This document shows, piece by piece, positions 8,282 through 17,594 of a stretch of 64,000 bases of DNA. Location of the stretch: positions 124,001 through 188,000 of the forward strand of contig CANNGA010000004.1 in NCBI GenBank assembly GCA_947504035.1, written 5' to 3'. Source of the stretch: an uncultured Flavobacteriaceae bacterium. Its GTDB lineage: Bacteria; Bacteroidota; Bacteroidia; Flavobacteriales; Flavobacteriaceae. Made by a program: the position numbers and the translations under genes. The notes under the pieces were generated by a model. The model saw only the letters and a list, made by a program, of their open reading frames with translations. It was not told the origin of the DNA and made no database searches. Each line of letters starts with the position of its first letter. Positions within the stretch are counted from its first letter, which is position 1.

Positions 8282-9304
8282 ATGGATTCACTCACTCAAA
8301 TTATTTTAGGTGCTGCTTGCGGAGAAGCTGTACTAGGAAAAAAAATAGGGAATAAGGCGTTACTTTTTGGGGCCATTGGTGGTACAATACCCGATTTAGA
8401 TGTACTTGTAGGCAGTTGGATTTACGACAATGAAATAGAAGCAATGTTATTTCATAGAGGTATTATGCATTCTATAGTTTTTTCAATACTGGCAGCCTTT
8501 GTCTTAGGTATGGTGTCCTACAAATTATATAATACAGGCACACGCTTGCAACAAACCACACGAAAAAATTGGCTTTGGCTTTGGTTTTTAGCCTTATTTA
8601 CCCATCCTTTATTAGATTGCTTTACACCTTATGGCACCCAGTTGTTTGCGCCTTTTTTTAATTACCGAGTGGCTTTTAACACTATCGCGGTTGCAGATCC
8701 TATATATACGGTGCCTTTTTTAATCTGTATGCTTGTGGTAATGTGTTTTAAACGTTATGCACCAAAACGGCGTTTATGGTTAAAATTAGGATTGGGACTT
8801 AGTTCTTTTTACATGTTACTTACTGTAGGGAATAAGTTTTATATGGACAGCTTATTTAAAAAAACATTAAATGAAAAAGCAATACCGTATACGCGTTTTA
8901 GTACACAGCCCACCATTTTAAACACTATTTTATGGTATGGTATTGTGGAAACAGAAACAAAGTATTACGCCGCAGATTATTCGTTGTTTGATACCAAAAA
9001 TCGCTTTCAAGGTTTTGTAGAATTGCCTAAAGAAAGAGCGATAACTGGAGCAGATTTTAAAGTGATAGACGATCTGTCGTGGTTTAGTAACCAGTATTAT
9101 ACGATACATAAAACAGGAGCGAACACCTATCGTTATAACGATTTGCGGTATCCAATACTTGATAAAGATGACGATAATACTTCTGTGTTTTCTTTAGAAT
9201 TGTATACAACTAAGGGGGCATTAGATATGCAGCCTTTTAAACCTAAGATGGACGACTTTAAATTGGCGCTCCGTGATTTATGGGAACGTCTAAAAGGCAT
9301 ATGA
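8282..9304 (+). CDS. Membrane-bound metal-dependent hydrolase, YdjM family
   Basis: 340 residues from the ATG at 8282; the frame is open to a TTG at 8261 but the family begins with MDSLTQ. Conserved markers are GTIPDLDVL, FHRGIMHS and THPLLDCFTPYGTQ. Their His and Asp residues form the presumed metal site. Four to five membrane segments occupy the first 190 residues and a soluble C-terminal domain follows. Family members are predicted hydrolases of unknown substrate; E. coli YdjM is LexA-controlled, but I see no LexA-type box here. A CPBP protease gene follows after 34 bases, probably in the same operon. Confidence 0.85.
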   Translation: MDSLTQIILGAACGEAVLGKKIGNKALLFGAIGGTIPDLDVLVGSWIYDNEIEAMLFHRGIMHSIVFSILAAFVLGMVSYKLYNTGTRLQQTTRKNWLWLWFLALFTHPLLDCFTPYGTQLFAPFFNYRVAFNTIAVADPIYTVPFLICMLVVMCFKRYAPKRRLWLKLGLGLSSFYMLLTVGNKFYMDSLFKKTLNEKAIPYTRFSTQPTILNTILWYGIVETETKYYAADYSLFDTKNRFQGFVELPKERAITGADFKVIDDLSWFSNQYYTIHKTGANTYRYNDLRYPILDKDDDNTSVFSLELYTTKGALDMQPFKPKMDDFKLALRDLWERLKGI

Positions 9305-9338
9305 TATTTTATAAATAAATGATAAGTATAGTAAAATA

Positions 9339-9968
9339 ATGAGGACACCCAACATTTACAAGTACATTGAATTTTTTAGTTTGTTTGTGTTGATTCCCTT
9401 AAGTTATGCATTTCCTTATTCGTTATTTTTAAAAGCAGGTATTGGGGTTTTAGGTTTTGTATATGTTCTGTTTGTATTGATACGCGTAGAAGGCGTCTCT
9501 TTAAAACTAAAACAAGCGCTCGATTGGAATTTATTTTGGAAACAAACCGCAGCTAAACTCATTATAATTGCGATAGGTACCAGCAGTTATGTGTTTTTTA
9601 TAGAACGCGAAGCATTGTTTCAAGTGGTTTTAAATCAACCTTTAAAATGGTTAACCTTACTTTTTATTTATAGTTGTTTCTCGGTATACCCTCAAGAACT
9701 GCTATACCGCACATTTTTTTTTACGCGCTATACAGAAATGTTCAAAACGACTTCGCTACTAATCTGTATAAATGCGACTGTGTTTGCATTGGGACATCTG
9801 TTTTTTAAAAGCACTTTAGTGCTGGTGTTAACAAGCATTGGCGGGTTATTATTTGCACTCACTTATGTAAAAACAAAATCTACTTTTTTGGTAACTATAG
9901 AGCATGCTCTTTACGGAAGTTGGTTGTTTACCGTAGGTATGGGGCAAATGTTAGGTTTTCCGGTCTAA
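9339..9968 (+). CDS. CPBP-family intramembrane metalloprotease
   Basis: 209 residues, six to seven membrane helices. The family motifs are visible: QELLYR (family consensus EExxxR, so the first Glu is replaced by Gln), the His of FALGHLFF, and the C-terminal EHALYGS. CPBP proteins (Rce1/CaaX-protease and bacteriocin-processing relatives) cleave within the membrane. The Glu-to-Gln change at the first position is seen in some members, but it leaves activity uncertain. It lies 34 bases after the YdjM-type gene. Confidence 0.75.
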   Translation: MRTPNIYKYIEFFSLFVLIPLSYAFPYSLFLKAGIGVLGFVYVLFVLIRVEGVSLKLKQALDWNLFWKQTAAKLIIIAIGTSSYVFFIEREALFQVVLNQPLKWLTLLFIYSCFSVYPQELLYRTFFFTRYTEMFKTTSLLICINATVFALGHLFFKSTLVLVLTSIGGLLFALTYVKTKSTFLVTIEHALYGSWLFTVGMGQMLGFPV

Positions 9969-10044
9969 AAATTAAATGCAAAACACCCTTAATTAAAACT
10001 TTTTCCTATTTTAGGACCAGCTATTATTAATTAAACTTATTTGT

Positions 10045-10557
10045 ATGAAAAATTTAGGGCCTATTATCGTAGGCATTATTATTGGTGCGATTGTAACATA
10101 TTTTACAATATGCCGAGACGAATCAGGAGACCAATCAGGAGAGCCATCTAAACCGCCGAAAGGAGTAATTTCTATTCAAAAAGCCACAGAATTGAGTAAC
10201 AATTGGACTGCTTATAGAAAGCCAGCCGTCGATTCTTGTGCGCAAGTTGCAGGTCAAAAAACAGACGACCGTTGTGTTTCTTGGAATTTAAAAGATTTAC
10301 GAGCGTATTTAAGTTATGCAGAAAGCGAGTCTAAGAAGTTAGGCTATGAAATGACAGGTATACGTGTTAATCTTGGTGTCTATGGGGCGCATGAAGTACC
10401 AGAATGTAGAAATTTAACCACTATGTTTATTGCACCTACAGGACATAAAACTGTTTCTAAAGCCAGTAGTTTAAATTTAAGTACAACCCTACAACATGGT
10501 GATTTACCTGTACGGCCTTATAATAAGGGTACTGGTGGAGGACATGGGTACCCTTGA
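10045..10557 (+). CDS. Hypothetical membrane-anchored exported protein
   Basis: 170 residues. A hydrophobic helix at residues 4-22 is followed by a polar, low-complexity linker rich in Gly, Ser and Pro, and then a soluble domain of about 120 residues. That domain has three cysteines (SCAQV, DRCVSW, PECRN), so a disulfide is possible outside the membrane. The end is glycine-rich. I do not recognise the domain. The gene lies 18 bases before a multi-helix membrane protein gene, which overlaps a histidine kinase gene, so the three form one operon. It may be the extracytoplasmic part of a signalling unit, which is inference from position. Confidence 0.6.
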   Translation: MKNLGPIIVGIIIGAIVTYFTICRDESGDQSGEPSKPPKGVISIQKATELSNNWTAYRKPAVDSCAQVAGQKTDDRCVSWNLKDLRAYLSYAESESKKLGYEMTGIRVNLGVYGAHEVPECRNLTTMFIAPTGHKTVSKASSLNLSTTLQHGDLPVRPYNKGTGGGHGYP

Positions 10558-10575
10558 ATTTAGAACTTATTTAAC

Positions 10576-11301
10576 GTGGAAACTTTTCTACTTCAAAATT
10601 ATTTTAGTTTAACTCACATCGTAGAAGTTATATCAGTATTAGCAGCTGTATTTTTATTTAAAAGTTATAAAAATACAGCTGTTAAGTTTTTTCTATACTT
10701 TTTGATTTTTACAGTCTTTTGCGATTTTTTAGGTGGGTACACCCATTATGTTGCAAATGGCAAATTTCTAGAGTGCCTAATAGGAACCAGAGTTGAAAAA
10801 AACCATTGGTTATTTACCTTGTCTTGGGATATTGGAGCAGTTGTTTTTTTTTCATGTTATTATAAAAAAATACTGAAATATAAAATATTTAAAAAAACAA
10901 TTCATCTATTTTTGTATGGATTCATCATATTTTCAATGACGTATATTTGTCTGAATTGGGATGAGTTTTTTAGTCAGTTTTTTGTCCCTATAGTCATTTT
11001 CGGCGCTTTAATCATTTTAATGTGTGCTATTTTTTATTTTGTAGAAGTATTGCAAAGTGATAAAATATTAATTTTCTATAAGTCTGTTAATTTTTATATT
11101 TCTTTTGTCATTTTTGTATGGTGGCTTATTGTGACTCCTGTTACCTTTTATGATGTATATTTTTATTACGAAGTAATTTCACATATTAATAATGATATGA
11201 ACTACTTAATTTTAAGAAATGAAATATTTTTGTTAGCCAACATATTCATGTATTTAACTTATACTTTTGCCTTAATATGGTGCAGACCGGAGAAAAATTA
11301 G
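10576..11301 (+). CDS. Multi-helix membrane protein upstream of a histidine kinase
   Basis: 241 residues starting with GTG, with about seven hydrophobic segments and short loops. I do not recognise a named family. Its last 25 bases overlap the start of the histidine kinase gene in another frame, so the two are translationally coupled. The kinase itself has only one membrane helix and no sensor domain. This protein could therefore supply the sensing part. This is inference from gene arrangement. Aromatic residues are frequent in the helices (FVWWLIV, FYDVYFYYEV). Confidence 0.65.
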   Translation: METFLLQNYFSLTHIVEVISVLAAVFLFKSYKNTAVKFFLYFLIFTVFCDFLGGYTHYVANGKFLECLIGTRVEKNHWLFTLSWDIGAVVFFSCYYKKILKYKIFKKTIHLFLYGFIIFSMTYICLNWDEFFSQFFVPIVIFGALIILMCAIFYFVEVLQSDKILIFYKSVNFYISFVIFVWWLIVTPVTFYDVYFYYEVISHINNDMNYLILRNEIFLLANIFMYLTYTFALIWCRPEKN

Positions 11302-12089
11302 TCAGTACAGCGTCCGAACGTTATTTGTTGATCTATATGATCGTAGTACTTGTAATTATTACAGGTTTGGTCATTCTATTTTTTGTGGTCTTTCAAAGAC
11401 GAAAAAACAAACTATTGTTAGAGCAGTTGGAACAGCAGCGCGCTTTTGAGGCAGAAATAGTACAAGCGCAAACTGAAGCTCAAGAACAAACCTTAAAAAA
11501 TATAGGTTGGGAGTTACACGATAATGTGGGACAGCTTTTATCTTTTGCAAACATGCAATTGAGTATTCTTAAAATGCAGGCAGATGCCAGTATGCGAGAT
11601 AAGTTTAAAGATACTACAGAAGCATTAAGTAATGGTTTAAAAGAAGTAAGAGCCTTGTCTAAAACATTAAATAATGATGTGATTTTAAATATAGGTTTCG
11701 AAAAGTCGATTACCAATGAATTGGACCGTTTGAAGCGTATGAAATTTAGTAGCGCCACTTTAGATTGTACAGGAGAAAAGGTAGCCTTTAAAGATAAAAA
11801 ACACGAAATTATTATCTTTCGAATACTCCAAGAGTTCATGTCAAATTCTGTAAAATACTCCGGAGCTACCCATTTAAATATACAACTCGATTACAATGCG
11901 ACTCATATTTTAATCACAGCGAAAGATGATGGCAAAGGCTTTGATATGGCAGTAGTAGAAAAAGGTTCTGGGCTTATTAACATGAAAAGCCGCGCCGAAC
12001 TTTTAGGGGCAACATTACAGCTAAGGTCGCAACCCAATGCTGGCGTAACCTTAGAATTAAACTATCCTTTAAAAGCGGTTACAATTTAG
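11277..12089 (+). CDS. Sensor histidine kinase, NarX/DesK-like (HisKA_3 type)
   Basis: 270 residues. One membrane helix (about 18-40), a short coiled coil (40-75), a dimerisation domain with His81 in WELHDNVGQ, then a GHKL ATPase domain with the N box EFMSNSVKYS and G box DDGKGFD. The WELHDNVGQ box is typical of kinases that pair with LuxR/NarL-type regulators. No response regulator gene lies beside it; the next gene is convergent. There is no periplasmic or PAS sensor domain, so input probably comes from the overlapping membrane protein gene. Confidence 0.88.
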   Translation: MVQTGEKLVSTASERYLLIYMIVVLVIITGLVILFFVVFQRRKNKLLLEQLEQQRAFEAEIVQAQTEAQEQTLKNIGWELHDNVGQLLSFANMQLSILKMQADASMRDKFKDTTEALSNGLKEVRALSKTLNNDVILNIGFEKSITNELDRLKRMKFSSATLDCTGEKVAFKDKKHEIIIFRILQEFMSNSVKYSGATHLNIQLDYNATHILITAKDDGKGFDMAVVEKGSGLINMKSRAELLGATLQLRSQPNAGVTLELNYPLKAVTI

Positions 12090-12098
12090 AAATTACAT

Positions 12099-13475
12099 CT
12101 AGCCAAAATAGTTAAAGGCCTTTTTTAAGAGAGCTAATTTTCCTTTATAAGGCGCATATCTAAAGGGAGGGTCTATCCAAGTCCCTCGTTTTAATACAGG
12201 ATATTCATGTGAGAAGGTATCGAAGCCGTAAGCTCCGTGGTAACGTCCCATACCGCTATGTCCTACACCTCCAAAAGGCAGTTTCGAATTGCCGAAATGC
12301 ACCAAAACATCATTAACTACAGCGCCGCCAAAAGTATAGGTGGCTATAAGATGATTAATAAATGTGTTGTCCTTAGAAAAGATATAAAAAGATAAAGGAC
12401 GTTCTAAGCCAGAAATGGTAGTTTTAATGTCAGTATCTGTATCATAGGCTAAAATTGGGAGGATGGGACCAAAAATTTCTTCCGACATGAGTGGGCTGTC
12501 TAAATTTGGTTGGTCTATTAATGTGGGGGCTAAATAATGATCGGAAGCATCTGCCTGTCCTCCAAAAAGCACAGTCTCATGTGCTATAAGATGTTGTAAA
12601 CGTTGTAAATGTTTTGCACTGATAATCCGGGGATAATCTGATGTTGCTTGTGGGGTTTCAGAATAGGCTTTTGTGATTTCAATTTTAAGAGCAGTAATGA
12701 GTTTCGATTTCATACTGCGTTTTACAAGAACGTAATCTGGAGCGATACAGGTTTGTCCAGCATTGAGAAATTTTCCCCATACCAAGCGCCGTGCCACAAG
12801 GTTCATGTTAACCGTATCATCAATAATACAAGGTGATTTTCCTCCTAATTCTAGAGTAACAGGTGTTAAGTGGTTTGCAGCGGCTTTTGCGATAATTTTT
12901 CCCACGGTAGTACTGCCTGTAAAAAAAATATAATCCCAGCGTTGGGCTAAAAGTTCGGTAGCTACAGGAATACCGCCTTCTATAGCAATCGCAACTGTAG
13001 CATCGCAGGTACTGTTAATAAGTGTTGTAATTAATTTAGAGGTATGCGGTGTTAATTCGCTGGGTTTTAGAACAACAGTGTTTCCAGCGGCTAAAGCCAT
13101 AATTAAGGGGTCTAAAGCAAGAAGGAAAGGATAGTTCCAAGGTGCTATAATGAGTACTGTACCATAAGGTGTTTTATGGATGTAATCTTTAGATGGGAAA
13201 TTAAGCAAACTGCTTTTTACGCGTTTAGGCTTAGCCCATTTTTTTAAGTTGTTAATAGCATGACGCAATTCAGACATAACAAGTCCAAATTCACTGATAA
13301 ATGTTTCGAATTCAGATTTTTTAAAATCCTGTTGTAAAGCAGCGTAAATGGCAGCTTCATTTTTAAGCAGTTCCGTTTTTAAAGTTTTAAGTAGTGCTAT
13401 TCTATACTCTAGGGTTTTTGTTTTTCCACTTTCAAAACAAGCTTTTTGCTGACTTACAATATCGGGGATGGACAT
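12099..13475 (-). CDS. Aldehyde dehydrogenase, class 3-like
   Basis: 458 residues, the short length typical of ALDH family 3. Visible motifs: IIAPWNYPF, the NAD-binding FFTGSTTVGK, the general base Glu in LELGGKSP, and the nucleophile Cys in NAGQTCIAPD. The C-terminal PFGGVGHSGMGRYHG is also conserved. Members oxidise medium or long-chain aldehydes to acids with NAD(P). No signal peptide. It is transcribed alone, convergent with the histidine kinase gene with nine bases between them. The exact substrate cannot be told from sequence. Confidence 0.92.
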   Translation of the reverse strand: MSIPDIVSQQKACFESGKTKTLEYRIALLKTLKTELLKNEAAIYAALQQDFKKSEFETFISEFGLVMSELRHAINNLKKWAKPKRVKSSLLNFPSKDYIHKTPYGTVLIIAPWNYPFLLALDPLIMALAAGNTVVLKPSELTPHTSKLITTLINSTCDATVAIAIEGGIPVATELLAQRWDYIFFTGSTTVGKIIAKAAANHLTPVTLELGGKSPCIIDDTVNMNLVARRLVWGKFLNAGQTCIAPDYVLVKRSMKSKLITALKIEITKAYSETPQATSDYPRIISAKHLQRLQHLIAHETVLFGGQADASDHYLAPTLIDQPNLDSPLMSEEIFGPILPILAYDTDTDIKTTISGLERPLSFYIFSKDNTFINHLIATYTFGGAVVNDVLVHFGNSKLPFGGVGHSGMGRYHGAYGFDTFSHEYPVLKRGTWIDPPFRYAPYKGKLALLKKAFNYFG

Positions 13476-13633
13476 GCTTTTTTCTTATAAATATAAGCAT
13501 TTATACCAGTAGTTATTTCACGAGATGTATAAAAAATGGGAGAGAGAGCATATTCTATGCTATTTCTAAGCGCAATGGTAAGCCGTTATAGATCTATCTT
13601 TTAATATAAAAATAACTTTAGAAGCATATCAAA

Positions 13634-14332
13634 TTACAAGCAAGCATTCCAAACGGCATCATTAGGTAGGGGGGCTGTAATATGCACAGGTTCTTTTTTT
13701 ACAGGATGCATAAAGGTGATGTGTCTTGCGTGTAAACTTATGCTTGCATCTTTATTACTTCTATTAAACCCATATTTTAAATCGCCTTTAATAGGAGTGC
13801 CTATGCTAGAGAGTTGAGAGCGTATTTGATGATGACGTCCTGTTTCTAGTTGTATCTCGAGTAAACTGTAGCGGTCTAACTGTTTAAGAGTTGTATAGTG
13901 CAGAATGGCTTTTTTACTGTCTTTAATTTCTTTTGTGTACGCTGTAGATTTATTGTTTTTAGGATTCTTTTTCAGCCAATGGACCAGTGTGTCTTTGGAT
14001 TTCACAGGTGCTTGTTTTACCAATGCCCAGTAGGTTTTTTGAATGTCTTTGGTTAAAAACAATTTATTTAATCTGGGAAGCATTTTACTGGTTTTAGCAA
14101 AAAGTACAATGCCAGTTGTTGGTCGGTCTAGCCGATGTACAGTACCCAAATAAACATTACCAGGTTTGTTGTATTTGTCTTTAATATATTGTTTTACAAT
14201 AGTATTTAAAGGGGTGTCTCCTGTTTTGTCGCCCTGTACAATATCGCCTGCACGTTTATTTACAGCGATAATATGGTTGTCTTCGTAAAGTACGAGTAGA
14301 TTATGTTTGCTAGAACGTATTTTTTCTGCCAC
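13634..14332 (-). CDS. RluA-family pseudouridine synthase
   Basis: 232 residues, a single catalytic domain without the N-terminal S4 domain. The catalytic Asp69 lies in VHRLDRPTTG. Later family motifs are present: LETGRHHQIRSQL and IKGDLKYG. Such enzymes isomerise uridine to pseudouridine in rRNA or tRNA. Lack of S4 and the length fit RluC/TruC-like short members, but the target position cannot be assigned. The gene lies 72 bases downstream of panB on the same strand and may be cotranscribed. Confidence 0.9.
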   Translation of the reverse strand: MAEKIRSSKHNLLVLYEDNHIIAVNKRAGDIVQGDKTGDTPLNTIVKQYIKDKYNKPGNVYLGTVHRLDRPTTGIVLFAKTSKMLPRLNKLFLTKDIQKTYWALVKQAPVKSKDTLVHWLKKNPKNNKSTAYTKEIKDSKKAILHYTTLKQLDRYSLLEIQLETGRHHQIRSQLSSIGTPIKGDLKYGFNRSNKDASISLHARHITFMHPVKKEPVHITAPLPNDAVWNACL

Positions 14333-14404
14333 AGCGCACTGTTATTTTAAATTAAATTAAGCTTCAGGATGCGTAGGTATTATAAATTTACCATCGACCA
14401 TCAA

Positions 14405-15223
14405 CTAATACTGCTCATTATCATTAGGGAAATCTAACGACTTTACATCTCCAACATATTGAGAAATGGCAGAAGTCATCTCTTCGTAAAGGTTAAGGTA
14501 ACGTCTTAAAAATCTAGGGTTAAATTCGTGTGTCATACCAATCATATCATGAAGTACAAGTACTTGGCCATCTACATCGCCTCCAGCACCTATACCTATA
14601 ATAGGAATACGAACACTATCTGCAACTTGTTTCGCTAATTTTGCAGGTATTTTTTCTAATACAATTGCAAAGCAGCCCACTTTCTCTAACATTTTGGCAT
14701 CTTCAATAAGTTGTTTGGCTTCTTGTTCTTCTTTAGCACGAACGGTATAGGTACCAAACTTATAGATGGATTGTGGGGTAAGTCCTAAATGCCCCATAAC
14801 AGGAATACCTGCATTGATAATGCGTTTTATAGAATCTTTAATTTCTTTACCACCTTCTAACTTTACAGAGTGCGCACCACTTTCTTTCATAATGCGAATC
14901 GCAGAACGCAATGCTTCTTTGGGGTCACTTTGATAGCTACCAAAAGGTAAATCTACAACCACCAATGCTCTGTATACAGCTCTTATAACAGAAGAGGCAT
15001 GGTATATCATTTGGTCTAGAGTAATAGGAAGTGTCGTTTCATGACCCGCCATAACATTACTAGCAGAATCACCTACGAGAATGACATCTACACCAGCGCC
15101 ATCTACTATTTTAGCCATGGTATAATCGTAAGCTGTGAGCATAGATATTTTTTCGCCTGTGGCTTTCATATCAACTAATGATTTCACAGTGACGCGCTTA
15201 TACTCTTTTTTGGCTGTAGACAT
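14405..15223 (-). CDS. panB: 3-methyl-2-oxobutanoate hydroxymethyltransferase
   Basis: 272 residues, the usual length. Motifs: the N-terminal ISMLTAYDY, the metal-binding [20 protein letters not shown], the Lys/Glu of SVKLEGG, and GHLGLTPQS. It transfers a hydroxymethyl group from 5,10-methylene-tetrahydrofolate to 2-oxoisovalerate to give ketopantoate, the first committed step of pantothenate and coenzyme A synthesis. The CoA genes coaBC and coaE are elsewhere in this window. The C-terminal ~20 residues form a short unconserved tail. A long non-coding region lies upstream. Confidence 0.95.
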   Translation of the reverse strand: MSTAKKEYKRVTVKSLVDMKATGEKISMLTAYDYTMAKIVDGAGVDVILVGDSASNVMAGHETTLPITLDQMIYHASSVIRAVYRALVVVDLPFGSYQSDPKEALRSAIRIMKESGAHSVKLEGGKEIKDSIKRIINAGIPVMGHLGLTPQSIYKFGTYTVRAKEEQEAKQLIEDAKMLEKVGCFAIVLEKIPAKLAKQVADSVRIPIIGIGAGGDVDGQVLVLHDMIGMTHEFNPRFLRRYLNLYEEMTSAISQYVGDVKSLDFPNDNEQY

Positions 15224-15628
15224 GATGGTAGTTCTTTTTAAGATTGTCTGTAAAAGTACTAAATAATGAAGATATGGGACAATTTTTATTTTCCATAACT
15301 GAAAAGCAGGTTAAGTTCCTGTAAAGAGAAGGGCGTAAGGAACGCTTAGAATAATTAGGGGATAGGTATTGTATTATACTATTAAATAAATTGTGATACA
15401 AGGTTAGAATAGGAGATATGACTATAGCTTACTATTTTATAATATGCTGTTTTCTAGTTGAATTGTTTTTTGGGTATTGATAGTTGTTCTAGGTAAGTGT
15501 TTTGTTTTTTAATACGTATTATCTTATGTTTTTGTAATCTGTTTTTTTTAGGTTTTCAAGTGGTATTTTATAGGATATTTTAAGTAGTGTTTTTTTACCT
15601 AAAACTATAAATTGCGAATCTTAAGATG

Positions 15629-15660
15629 TTAATTTATGTTAGCTAGCTAACATAAATTAA
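15629..15660. repeat. Perfect 32-bp palindrome
   Basis: The half TTAATTTATGTTAGCT (15629-15644) is followed at once by its exact reverse complement (15645-15660), with no spacer. No T-tract follows, so it does not look like an ordinary terminator. It could be a dimer binding site or a cruciform-forming sequence. Confidence 0.85.
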
Positions 15661-15887
15661 GAGGCTGTCTAGTGTAATGAGACCTCCCAAATGTTAAAAT
15701 TTTGTTTTTTTTATTTAAAAAAAAGAGCTGTTAAGGCTTTGTTTAGTTGGTGTTTAGTAGAATTTAGGTGTGAGAACTCATATTTTTAAATCTATTTTTT
15801 TGTAAGAACTAAAATTAAGCTACAACTAAGGATGTGTAAGTAATGTAGATTTGAAATTCTTTAAAACTTAATTATTACACACCGATA

Positions 15888-15901
15888 GTTTTGGCCAAAA
15901 C
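15888..15901. repeat. Perfect 14-bp palindrome
   Basis: GTTTTGGCCAAAAC reads the same on both strands. It lies about 120 bases before the lipoprotein start at 16021, where an operator could be. The role is unknown. Confidence 0.6.
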
Positions 15902-16020
15902 AAGGTAAAATAAGATAACAGTTGAAAATTATAATTTTTGAATGCAGATAGAGATCATGCTTTAACATTCAAGAATAAACGAAATCAAAATTAAAATAAA
16001 CCTTAAAAAAACAATCACTA

Positions 16021-17349
16021 ATGAAAAATTTCAGAACAAGTGTTTTATCACTTATAATCTTAGGAGGACTTGCAGTATCTTGTAATGACGACGATGATAA
16101 CACTGCACCAGTAATAGAAGAGCCAATAGAAAGCCCTTCAGCATCAGAATTGCTTTTAAATAGTATTACTGCAGATGGTGGAATTCCATATAATGTTAAT
16201 AACCCAGCGCTTTCATTTACAGAAGCACAAAATGTATTTTTACCAAGTGTATTAGGGATTGATTTTAGAATAGACAGAGATGAAGTACCAGAGGGGCCAA
16301 CAGCACGATTCCCTATGTTTCAAGGTTGGGAAACATTACCTGATGGATCAAGACGCGAAGGGTATTATGTGATTACAGAAGCATCCGATGCTAATTTAGC
16401 ACGAGAATTAGGAGTTATATTTTCTCCAAGAATGGCAAATTCAATAGGTTCAGGTGGTGAGCAGTCGTCACAATGGACAGAAGATGGCAGACTTATATTT
16501 GAAGGTTCTGTTGATTTTTCACCAAAACGTTCACTTGTGGCAGGAGGTGCATCAGAAGATGGTTTCCTGTTAGGATTCCCTCCAGCACAAGCTAATCCAG
16601 GTGCTATAGCAGACGAAAACTGGTCTTCTTATGTAGTATTACCAGATTCTGAGATTGTAATTAATGCACAATTAGTAGCAAACAGCACAGGAATACACGA
16701 TAGAATTCCACATCCAGACGGTAATGGCCCAGCGCAAGAGGATGATTTAAACAATCCAAATTTAGCTGCAGATCAAGCTTCTGTTGTGATGCAACTTTTA
16801 GACGGATGGCATGCAGGAAGACCTTATTACTTCCACATTGTTACAGATACATCAGATCCAGGACCAGCAACTATAGAATTAGGAGTATATGCACCACGAT
16901 TAAACAGTTTACCTACATTTGGTGTGTTTCCAGGAGGATCTATGCTTCCTTTTAGCCCAACAGCAAACGGAAGAACAACAGATACAGACGGTCTAGGGGT
17001 ACAAGGTTTAAATACAGCATCTTTAAGTGACAGACAAGTACAGGATCCTACAAATACATTTCCAATTGATCCTTCAGATTCAAGATATGCTCCAATGTGG
17101 GATGCACATGTTACTGAGTTTACAGTACCAGAATCTGAACGTCCTATCTTAACAAGTTTTGGTCAAGTAAACGAACTTTTAGCAGACGGTACATTAATTC
17201 CTTTTAGAGGTAATGGTAACCCAGCACCGTTAGAGAATTCTTTATCAAGTCTTTTAACAGCAACAAGAGCAATTATTAACTGTCCTGTAATTACACAACC
17301 AAGCAGTAGCGTAATTGGAACGCAGATTGGATTGCCAAGAAATCAATAA
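16021..17349 (+). CDS. Large hypothetical lipoprotein
   Basis: 442 residues. Lipoprotein signal with the lipobox LAVSC (Cys21), followed by an acidic run NDDDDN, a common surface-export context in Bacteroidota. The mature part is beta-rich with many Gly, Pro and Asn, and with acidic Asp/Asn-rich stretches (for example DTDGLGVQG) that could bind calcium. Other marked segments are DGWHAGRPYYFHIVTD and PMWDAHVTEF. I do not recognise the family. It has a long upstream region with palindromes and its own terminator, so it is a single regulated unit. Confidence 0.75.
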   Translation: MKNFRTSVLSLIILGGLAVSCNDDDDNTAPVIEEPIESPSASELLLNSITADGGIPYNVNNPALSFTEAQNVFLPSVLGIDFRIDRDEVPEGPTARFPMFQGWETLPDGSRREGYYVITEASDANLARELGVIFSPRMANSIGSGGEQSSQWTEDGRLIFEGSVDFSPKRSLVAGGASEDGFLLGFPPAQANPGAIADENWSSYVVLPDSEIVINAQLVANSTGIHDRIPHPDGNGPAQEDDLNNPNLAADQASVVMQLLDGWHAGRPYYFHIVTDTSDPGPATIELGVYAPRLNSLPTFGVFPGGSMLPFSPTANGRTTDTDGLGVQGLNTASLSDRQVQDPTNTFPIDPSDSRYAPMWDAHVTEFTVPESERPILTSFGQVNELLADGTLIPFRGNGNPAPLENSLSSLLTATRAIINCPVITQPSSSVIGTQIGLPRNQ

Positions 17350-17389
17350 TAGAAGATCTATTATATAAAAGCAAATTAAAAAACTACAA

Positions 17390-17420
17390 AACCATCGGCT
17401 TGACTATCGATGGTTTTTTT
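17390..17420 (+). terminator. Intrinsic terminator of the lipoprotein gene
   Basis: AACCATCG (17390-17397) pairs with CGATGGTT (17408-17415) across a 10-base loop, followed by five more T. Confidence 0.85.
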
Positions 17421-17594
17421 ATGCTTTAAAATGAACGCGCAACAGAAAAATAACCGGATGATTTGAGTTAAATTCAAGAGTCTTTAAAGTGCTGTCTCTA
17501 TCCTTGTTTATAATTTAGTTTTTTAAATGTATTGTATCCCCATTTCTTTATGTAGTTTTGGAGTGTTTTTAAATTTTAATTGCATTTATAAATT

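Larger units (their letters stand above)
15224..16020. other. Long intergenic region between divergent panB and a lipoprotein gene
   Basis: About 800 A+T-rich bases with no convincing gene on either strand. It holds a perfect 32-bp palindrome and a perfect 14-bp palindrome (listed separately). TAGATTTG at 15846-15853 matches the -7 promoter box without a good -33 element. It may serve as leader and control region of the lipoprotein gene at 16021. Confidence 0.5.
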
